Shown one piece after another: positions 58,472 to 64,000 of a stretch of 64,000 nt of DNA. This DNA is from Noviherbaspirillum malthae. Its GTDB lineage: Bacteria; Pseudomonadota; Gammaproteobacteria; Burkholderiales; Burkholderiaceae_D. Numbering within the stretch: position 1 is the stretch's first letter; every line of letters begins with the position of its first letter. Both the position numbers and the translations under genes were made by a program. The notes beneath the pieces were generated by a model, which saw only the letters and a list, made by a program, of their open reading frames with translations, ran no database searches and had not been told where the DNA came from. The stretch covers positions 124,001 through 188,000 of the forward strand of contig NZ_JACYXF010000005.1 of NCBI RefSeq assembly GCF_015352985.1, in the 5' to 3' direction.

Positions 58472-58909
58472 TCAGCGCTCGCCGCGGATGTAATGTTCGA
58501 GCTGGTCGATGATGAATTGCTGTTCCGAAATGATGTCCTTCACCAGATCGCCGATGGAAATCAGGCCGGCCAGCCTGCCGCTGTCGATGACCGGCAGGTG
58601 GCGCAGGCGGTTCTCGGTCATCAGTGCCATGCACTGCTCGTTGGTGGTGTCCGGACGCACATACATCACCGACGTGGTCATGATGTCGCGCACGGGCGTT
58701 TCGGTGGCGGTGCGGCCCTTGAGCACGACCTTGCGCGCATAGTCGCGTTCGGTGACGATGCCGACGATGTTGTCCTGTTCCATGACCAGCAGTGCGCCGA
58801 TGCCCCGTTCCGCCATCAGCTTGATGGCATCGATCACCTTGGCATCCGGCGCGATCGTGAATACCTTGTTGTCCTGCTTGGACTTGAGAATCTGTGCAAC
58901 GCAATGCAT
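58472..58909 (-). CDS. Two-CBS-domain protein
   Basis: The start MHCVAQILKSKQDNKVFTIA at 58909 has AGGAGATCGCC upstream. The 145-residue product is a CBS pair: FTIAPDAKVIDAIKLMAERG with LVMEQDNIVGIVTERDYARK, then SVMYVRPDTTNEQCMALMTE with LPVIDSGRLAGLISIGDLVK. Stand-alone CBS pairs bind adenosine nucleotides and act as energy sensors or modulators. It is about 110 bases after the MFS gene in gene order and has its own ribosome site. Confidence 0.93.
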   Translation of the reverse strand: MHCVAQILKSKQDNKVFTIAPDAKVIDAIKLMAERGIGALLVMEQDNIVGIVTERDYARKVVLKGRTATETPVRDIMTTSVMYVRPDTTNEQCMALMTENRLRHLPVIDSGRLAGLISIGDLVKDIISEQQFIIDQLEHYIRGER

Positions 58910-59035
58910 GGCGATCTCCTGAACGTGAACGTGTCGGTCAATCCATTCTAGGCAATGCCGCGCGCCGGTTTGTTGACATCGGATAGACATTGCGAGCTTG
59001 CAGCGTGCGCCGGCGCCTTGCATTTCACTGCGAGA

Positions 59036-59076
59036 AACTTCCCGAGTGCATGTCAGGGCAATGGTATCGGGAAGTT
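59036..59076. repeat. Inverted repeat, candidate hairpin or operator
   Basis: AACTTCCCGA (59036-59045) and TCGGGAAGTT (59067-59076) form a 10-bp perfect stem with a 21-base loop. It lies in the gap between the CBS gene start and the end of the 2-hydroxyacid dehydrogenase gene. No U-tract follows in either direction. Confidence 0.55.
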
Positions 59077-59156
59077 CCGGCCACTCTCTTTTTCCCACGA
59101 GCCAAATCACCCTAGTAACAGAGGATGTCCTAATGCGAGTGATGGCTCGAGGAGGT

Positions 59157-60143
59157 TCAGGCGAGCGCGTCCGGATTGAGCACGTTCTTCGGCGTGCCGT
59201 TGGCGAAGTCGACGATGTTCCGGAATGCCGCGCCGAAGTACAGCTCGTAGCTGTCCTTTTCCACATAGCCGAGATGCGGCGTGGCCAGCACGTTCGCATA
59301 GCGCAGCAGCGGCGTGTCGGGCGGCAGCGGCTCGCTTTCGAAGACGTCGAGCGCGGCGAAGCCCGGATGACCTGCGCGCAATGCCGCATCGAGCACGCCT
59401 TCGGCCACCAGTTCGGCGCGGCTGGTATTGACGAACAGGGCGGAGCGCTTCATGCGCATCAGGTCGCCGGCGGTGACGATGCCGCGCGTTGCATCGTTGA
59501 GGCGCAGGTGCAGCGACAGCACGTCGGCCTCTTCGAAGAAGGCTTCGCGCGATGCGGCGGCCTGGTAGCCGTCGCGCTCGGCGGCTTCGCGGCTGGCGTC
59601 GCGGCCCCAGACCACCACCTTCATGCCGAACGCCTTGCCGTAGCCCGCGACCATCCTGCCGATGCGTCCATAGCCCCAGATGGCCAGCGTGCGGCCTTTC
59701 AGCACGGTGCCCAGCGTATTGAGTTCCGGCGTCACCGAAGCGGTTTGCCACAGGCCGTCGCGCAGGTTGGCGGCGTATTGGGGAATCTTGCGCGACGATG
59801 CCATGATCAGCGCCCAGGCCAGTTCCGCCGGCGCGGTCGGATCGCCGACGCCTTCGACGATGACGACGCCGCGCTCGGTAGCGGCCGCGACATCGACATG
59901 GCCGCTCACCTTGCCGGTCTGGGAAATCAGCCTGAGATTCGGCAGCTTGCCGAGCAGGGCGCGCGTCAACTCGGTTCTTTCGCGGATCAGCACCAGCGCC
60001 TCGAATTCGGCTAGACGTATCGCAAGCTGACCGATGCCGCGCGCGCTATTGTTGAAGATCTTGACTTCATGCCCATCAAGTAGCCGAAAACAGTCGAGAT
60101 GGCGAACACAGTCCTGGTAGTCATCGAGAATGGCGATTTTCAT
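59157..60143 (-). CDS. D-2-hydroxyacid dehydrogenase family protein
   Basis: The 328-residue protein has the 2-hydroxyacid dehydrogenase two-domain form: MKIAILDDYQDCVRHLDCFR at the start, the NAD-binding GYGRIGRMVAGYGKAFGMKV near 170-190, and the catalytic Arg/Glu/His set (NTSRAELVAEGVL, ALDVFESEPLP, TPHLGYVEKDSYELYF). This resembles the phosphoglycerate-dehydrogenase-like group that acts on small 2-hydroxyacids. It is leftward and divergent from pckG. A leftward TATATT (within 60160-60172) may be its -10. Confidence 0.92.
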   Translation of the reverse strand: MKIAILDDYQDCVRHLDCFRLLDGHEVKIFNNSARGIGQLAIRLAEFEALVLIRERTELTRALLGKLPNLRLISQTGKVSGHVDVAAATERGVVIVEGVGDPTAPAELAWALIMASSRKIPQYAANLRDGLWQTASVTPELNTLGTVLKGRTLAIWGYGRIGRMVAGYGKAFGMKVVVWGRDASREAAERDGYQAAASREAFFEEADVLSLHLRLNDATRGIVTAGDLMRMKRSALFVNTSRAELVAEGVLDAALRAGHPGFAALDVFESEPLPPDTPLLRYANVLATPHLGYVEKDSYELYFGAAFRNIVDFANGTPKNVLNPDALA

Positions 60144-60255
60144 GCTGTTTTTGCAATTTTTTAATATATCCGTAACAAAAATACGACTATGCGAAAATCC
60201 GGTAAATCCCTACTACAAAACTCAACAATTTTTCCTACATTTTTGTTGTAAATCA

Positions 60256-60284
60256 TTGAGAACGGGTATCCCGGCGTGTACAAT
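60256..60284 (+). promoter_or_regulatory. Sigma70 promoter candidate of pckG
   Basis: TTGAGA at 60256-60261 and TACAAT at 60279-60284 are separated by 17 bases, an excellent match. It lies in a 350-base A/T-rich gap between the divergent dehydrogenase and pckG genes. The 5' leader would be about 200 bases, unusually long, and has no other clear element. Confidence 0.6.
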
Positions 60285-60493
60285 CGGCTCCTATTTTTCG
60301 CATTGTCAACAACATTGCGAACCCACCGGCCCGTTTGATTATTCCATTTTTCGGGCTGATGCGCGGTCATATTTGATCGCCTCCGACAGACCGCCGTACC
60401 GCTGGCAGACGCGCCAGCCGAGCCAAAAGCTGACGACGATCCTGCCGTGCCGGGACAAGACAGAATTCTTTATTGGCATTGGAGGAAGTACCT

Positions 60494-62350
60494 ATGAACC
60501 AACCCGTAATGGGAGGCATCGCAGCCGTGAATGCACCTAGCTATGTCAAACAGCAGAAGCTGATCAACTGGGTTACAGAAATTGCCGCCCTTACAAAACC
60601 CGAGCGCATCTACTGGTGCGACGGCTCCCAGGAAGAGTACGACCGCCTGTGCGCCGAGATGGTCGAAGCAGGCACCCTGAAGAAGCTCAACGAAGCCAAG
60701 CGCCCGAACAGCTACCTCGCCTGCTCCGATCCGTCGGACGTGGCGCGCGTGGAAGACCGTACCTTTATCTGCTCCGCGAAGCAGGAAGACGCCGGCCCGA
60801 CCAATAACTGGATGGCCCCCGCCGAAATGCGCGTCACCCTCAACGGCCTGTTCGACGGCTGCATGCGCGGCCGCACCATGTATGTGGTGCCGTTCTCGAT
60901 GGGTCCGCTCGGTTCGCCGATCGCCCACATCGGCGTCGAGCTGTCCGACTCGCCTTATGTCGCGGTCAACATGCGCATCATGACCCGCATGGGCAAGGCC
61001 GTCTACGACGTGCTCGGCACCGACGGCGACTTCGTTCCCTGCGTGCACACCGTCGGCAAGCCGCTGGCCAAGGGCGAGAAGGATGTGGCGTGGCCGTGCA
61101 ACGACACCAAGTACATCGTTCACTACCCCGAGACCCGCGAAATCTGGTCCTTCGGTTCCGGCTACGGCGGCAATGCGCTCCTGGGCAAGAAGTGCTTCGC
61201 GCTGCGCATCGCTTCCACCATGGGCCGCGACCAGGGCTGGCTGGCCGAACACATGCTGATCCTCGGCGTCGAATCGCCGGAAGGCAAGAAGCACTATGTC
61301 GCTGCGGCATTCCCGTCCGCCTGCGGCAAGACCAACTTCGCGATGCTGATCCCGCCGAAAGCCTTCAACGGCTGGAAGGTGACCACCATCGGCGACGACA
61401 TCGCCTGGATCAAGCCGGGCACCGACGGCCGCCTGTACGCAATCAATCCGGAAGCCGGCTATTTCGGCGTGGCGCCGGGCACGAATGCGAACTCCAACGC
61501 CAACTGCATGGCTTCGCTCAACGCCAACACCATCTTCACCAACGTCGCGCTGACCGACGACGGCGATGTCTGGTGGGAAGGCATGACCAAGGAAGCGCCG
61601 GCGCACCTGATCGACTGGCAGGGCAAGGACTGGACACCGGAGATCGCCAAGGAAACCGGCCGCAAGGCTGCCCATCCGAACGCGCGCTTCACCGTCGCCG
61701 CGACCCAGAACCCGGTGATCGATCCGGCCTGGGACGATCCGGCCGGCGTGCCGATCTCGGCATTCATCTTCGGCGGCCGCCGCTCGACCACCGTGCCGCT
61801 GGTGACCGAAGCCCGCAACTGGGTCGAAGGCGTGTACATGGCCGCGACCATGGGTTCGGAAACCACCGCCGCCGCTGCCGGCCAGCAAGGCGTGGTGCGC
61901 CGCGATCCGTTCGCGATGCTGCCGTTCATGGGCTACAACATGAGCGACTACTTCCAGCACTGGCTCAACATCGGCAAGAAGGTTGCCGCGTCGCCGGCGG
62001 AAATGCCGAAGATCTTCTGCGTCAACTGGTTCCGCACCGACGAGAACGGCAAGTTCGTCTGGCCCGGATTCGGCGACAACATGCGCGTTCTGAAGTGGAT
62101 GCTCGACCGCATCGAAGGCAATGCCGGCGGCAGCGAGCACATCTTCGGCGTGACGCCGCGCTACGAAGACCTGCAGTGGGAAGGCATCGACTTCACCCGC
62201 GAACAGTTCGACCGCATCACTTCGATCGACAAGGCGGCGTGGGAATCTGAACTCAAGCTGCACGAGGAATTGTTCGACAAGCTGAAGTACCACCTGCCGA
62301 GCGAACTGCAGTCGACCAAGACGCAGCTGGAGAAGCGTCTGGCGGCATAA
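60494..62350 (+). CDS. pckG: Phosphoenolpyruvate carboxykinase (GTP)
   Basis: The enzyme makes PEP, CO2 and GDP from oxaloacetate and GTP, the first step of gluconeogenesis. The start at 60494 follows GGAGGAAGTACCT. The 618-residue length matches GTP-type PEPCK. Signatures are the kinase-1 P-loop with reactive Cys ([13 protein letters not shown]), the metal segment [25 protein letters not shown] and [17 protein letters not shown]-type enzymes occur in many Burkholderiales. A terminator follows. Confidence 0.97.
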   Translation: MNQPVMGGIAAVNAPSYVKQQKLINWVTEIAALTKPERIYWCDGSQEEYDRLCAEMVEAGTLKKLNEAKRPNSYLACSDPSDVARVEDRTFICSAKQEDAGPTNNWMAPAEMRVTLNGLFDGCMRGRTMYVVPFSMGPLGSPIAHIGVELSDSPYVAVNMRIMTRMGKAVYDVLGTDGDFVPCVHTVGKPLAKGEKDVAWPCNDTKYIVHYPETREIWSFGSGYGGNALLGKKCFALRIASTMGRDQGWLAEHMLILGVESPEGKKHYVAAAFPSACGKTNFAMLIPPKAFNGWKVTTIGDDIAWIKPGTDGRLYAINPEAGYFGVAPGTNANSNANCMASLNANTIFTNVALTDDGDVWWEGMTKEAPAHLIDWQGKDWTPEIAKETGRKAAHPNARFTVAATQNPVIDPAWDDPAGVPISAFIFGGRRSTTVPLVTEARNWVEGVYMAATMGSETTAAAAGQQGVVRRDPFAMLPFMGYNMSDYFQHWLNIGKKVAASPAEMPKIFCVNWFRTDENGKFVWPGFGDNMRVLKWMLDRIEGNAGGSEHIFGVTPRYEDLQWEGIDFTREQFDRITSIDKAAWESELKLHEELFDKLKYHLPSELQSTKTQLEKRLAA

Positions 62351-62408
62351 GCTTCCAAAACGCAGGCTTCGCTTTCCGCATGACAAGAAAGCAGGGAAGC
62401 ACGAAGGC

Positions 62409-62440
62409 AAAAAGGCACCGCAAGGTGCCTTTTCCTTTTT
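62409..62440 (+). terminator. Rho-independent terminator after pckG
   Basis: AAAAAGGCACC (62409-62419) pairs with GGTGCCTTTT (62424-62433), with a 4-base loop, followed by CCTTTTT. It ends about 60 bases after the pckG stop. Confidence 0.85.
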
Positions 62441-62602
62441 GCGGATCGCTTTCCGGATGCGGCAGTCACGTTTTTTGCATAAGGCTTGGAAAGACAAGGA
62501 GTAGACGGTGCATGAAACCGGATGATCGGCGCAGCGCTTGCAGCATCCGGCATGCTGGTTAAAAATGCAATCTTTCCAATTTGAACAGAAAAAGGAATTC
62601 CC

Positions 62603-63556
62603 ATGGCCGGAGCCAGCCTGCTTGCATTGATCGATGACATCGCCACGGTACTCGATGACGTATCCCTGATGACCAAGGTAGCGGCGAAGAAAACCGCCGG
62701 CGTGCTGGGAGACGATCTGGCGCTGAATGCGCAGCAGGTTGCAGGCGTGCGAGCCGAGCGGGAATTGCCGGTGGTATGGGCGGTGGCCAAGGGTTCGCTG
62801 AAGAACAAGGCCATCCTGGTGCCGGCGGCGCTGGCCATCAGTGCCTTCGCGCCATGGGCGATTACTCCGCTGCTGATGGTCGGCGGCGCGTTTCTTTGTT
62901 ACGAAGGTTTTGAAAAACTTGCCCATCCCTGGCTGCACGGGGCGGACGAAGCGGGTGAGCATGAAAAGGAAGCCGCCGCACTCGCCGATCCGAATGTCGA
63001 TATCGTCGCCTTCGAAAAGGAAAAGGTATCGGGAGCGGTACGCACCGACTTCGTCCTGTCGGCGGAGATCATTGCCATCACGCTAGGCACCGTGGCCGAG
63101 GCTTCCTTCACGCAGCAGGTCGCCGTGCTGGTCGGCATCGCACTCATCATGACGGTGGGCGTCTACGGTTTCGTTGCTGGTATCGTCAAACTCGATGACG
63201 CCGGCTTGTATCTCAGCCGCAAGCCGGGAGACAGCGCCTGGCGCCAAGGTGTGCGCGCGGTCGGACGGACGCTGCTCAATGCCGCGCCCTACATGATGAA
63301 GGCCCTTTCCATCCTGGGTACCGCGGCCATGTTCATGGTGGGCGGCGGCATCCTGACGCATGGCATTTCGGCACTGCATCATTTCATCGAGCACAGCGCC
63401 GAGTCGGCGCACGCATGGCCGGTGGTTGGCAGCGTATTCGGCGCGCTGCTGCCCACGCTGCTCAATGCGCTGACCGGCGTGGTGGCCGGCGCCATCGTCC
63501 TGGCACTGGTGCATGTCGGCAAGCGCCTGTTCGGCAAGCGTCCCAAACACGCCTGA
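62603..63556 (+). CDS. DUF808-family membrane protein
   Basis: The ATG follows AAAAAGGAATTCCC. The 317-residue product starts [20 protein letters not shown] and includes [20 protein letters not shown] with [20 protein letters not shown], the hallmark of DUF808 (E. coli YedI). Five or six helices follow ([55 protein letters not shown] and [14 protein letters not shown]). The function is unknown; it is a widespread inner-membrane protein. It is transcribed after pckG but separated by a terminator. Confidence 0.92.
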   Translation: MAGASLLALIDDIATVLDDVSLMTKVAAKKTAGVLGDDLALNAQQVAGVRAERELPVVWAVAKGSLKNKAILVPAALAISAFAPWAITPLLMVGGAFLCYEGFEKLAHPWLHGADEAGEHEKEAAALADPNVDIVAFEKEKVSGAVRTDFVLSAEIIAITLGTVAEASFTQQVAVLVGIALIMTVGVYGFVAGIVKLDDAGLYLSRKPGDSAWRQGVRAVGRTLLNAAPYMMKALSILGTAAMFMVGGGILTHGISALHHFIEHSAESAHAWPVVGSVFGALLPTLLNALTGVVAGAIVLALVHVGKRLFGKRPKHA

Positions 63557-63763
63557 CCAATCCATACCGTTTCCGGCCTGCCGCTTACCGCGGCGCGTCC
63601 GTTTCTCATGCGTGAAAGGCATGTGAAACATGCATAAATTGCGCTTGAGACATCCGCTCCGATCGATAGACTGAACACATCTGCAGCGACTGCGATGCAT
63701 GCAAATTCCGCATGCAATACGTTGACAATCCGCTGCCAATCCGTCGAGAAAGCAGGAGCAAAC

Positions 63764-64000
63764 ATGGATGCGCGCGCAAGGCAAACGCAGCAGCACGGTT
63801 ACGTGACGGGAAAGCTCGGCTATCTCATGCCGTCGCCGCACAGACCTTACCAGTACATGACGCCGCCGCCGGCCGGCGCCGCATGGCACAACACCGACTA
63901 TGAACAGCGCGCCTGCCGCATCGTCAATGCTCGCCAGGTTGCAGCATCGCTGTCGCTGCAGGACAACGGCTTCGAACTGCTCGAGCGCCCGAGCAAGCTG
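63764..64000 (+). CDS. CmcJ/NvfI-like oxidoreductase, C-terminus cut by window edge
   Basis: The ATG at 63764 follows AGCAGGAGCAAAC. The 79 visible residues (MDARARQTQQHGYVTGKLGY, then LMPSPHRPYQYMTPPPAGAA and ASLSLQDNGFELLERPSKL) match the beginning of the CmcJ/NvfI/asaB-like non-heme iron oxidoreductase family, as I recall it. These enzymes hydroxylate or desaturate natural products. The metal residues lie past the window end, so this is a family call on the N-terminus only. Confidence 0.6.
   Translation, partial: MDARARQTQQHGYVTGKLGYLMPSPHRPYQYMTPPPAGAAWHNTDYEQRACRIVNARQVAASLSLQDNGFELLERPSKL

Noticed and set aside
60470..62962. 830-codon open frame antisense to pckG and the DUF808 gene start
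   Set aside because: It is the reverse shadow of a GC-rich coding gene; its product is Arg/His/Gln-rich with no domain, and pckG on the other strand is certain.

Overview
The window reads as chromosomal DNA of a high-GC betaproteobacterium of the order Burkholderiales, most like the Oxalobacteraceae (Herbaspirillum/Noviherbaspirillum type). The reasons are the origin block (rpmH-rnpA-yidD-yidC-mnmE on one side, dnaA-dnaN-gyrB on the other), a Bug/TctC-type binding protein with a TctD/TctE-like two-component pair, a DUF4148-type secreted protein, a GTP-dependent PEP carboxykinase and the general codon style. This genus-level placement is an inference from content, not a database match. I see no rRNA, tRNA, insertion sequence, prophage or CRISPR array.

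Layout. 1-7.9 kb: a truncated LysR regulator, a hormone-sensitive-lipase-like protein that has lost its catalytic serine, and a complete RND efflux operon (adaptor, pump, outer-membrane channel). 8.1-10.4 kb: a DUF4148-like secreted protein, then rtcB (RNA ligase) behind a structured leader with an 11-codon reading frame and a terminator, followed by an unannotated 51-codon basic gene. 10.4-17.1 kb: a divergent cluster built around polyamine chemistry. One arm holds a seven-helix membrane aminopropyltransferase and a Tat-type FAD amine oxidase; the other holds DUF350, SPFH-SHOCT, a zinc-ribbon DUF4178 protein, a Ser/Gly-rich microprotein and AdoMet decarboxylase, with 1- or 4-base overlaps at several junctions. 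This is the most interesting system in the window.

17.1-33.8 kb: accessory metabolism. It holds a 4-hydroxyphenylacetate hydroxylase-family protein with a divergent TetR gene and an operator-like palindrome, an isochorismatase-like hydrolase, a metallophosphoesterase, a REP-like repeat array, a very large SNF2 ATPase, a GST-like protein, a cupin, a lipoprotein hydrolase, a D-amino-acid-dehydrogenase-like flavoprotein, a MazG-like pyrophosphohydrolase, an orphan lipoprotein, an ABC binding protein and a possible DUF6402 protein with a small membrane partner.

34-44.3 kb: the replication-origin region. gyrB, dnaN and dnaA run leftward; rpmH, rnpA, yidD, yidC and mnmE run rightward. Perfect DnaA boxes lie in both flanking gaps and also beyond mnmE. 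An unannotated 39-residue membrane protein sits downstream of mnmE behind a perfect FNR-type box.

44.4-64 kb: a CAP-domain lipoprotein; a TctE/TctD-like sensor and regulator divergent from a Bug binding protein, with three phased TGAAAGC repeats between them; an AbrB-family (PF05145) permease; an NAD(P)-binding protein divergent from a LysR gene; a two-gene unit of a winged-helix protein and a soluble double-Cache CheW protein; an MFS pump with a MOSC protein; a CBS protein; a 2-hydroxyacid dehydrogenase; pckG; a DUF808 protein; and the start of a CmcJ/NvfI-like oxidoreductase cut by the window edge.
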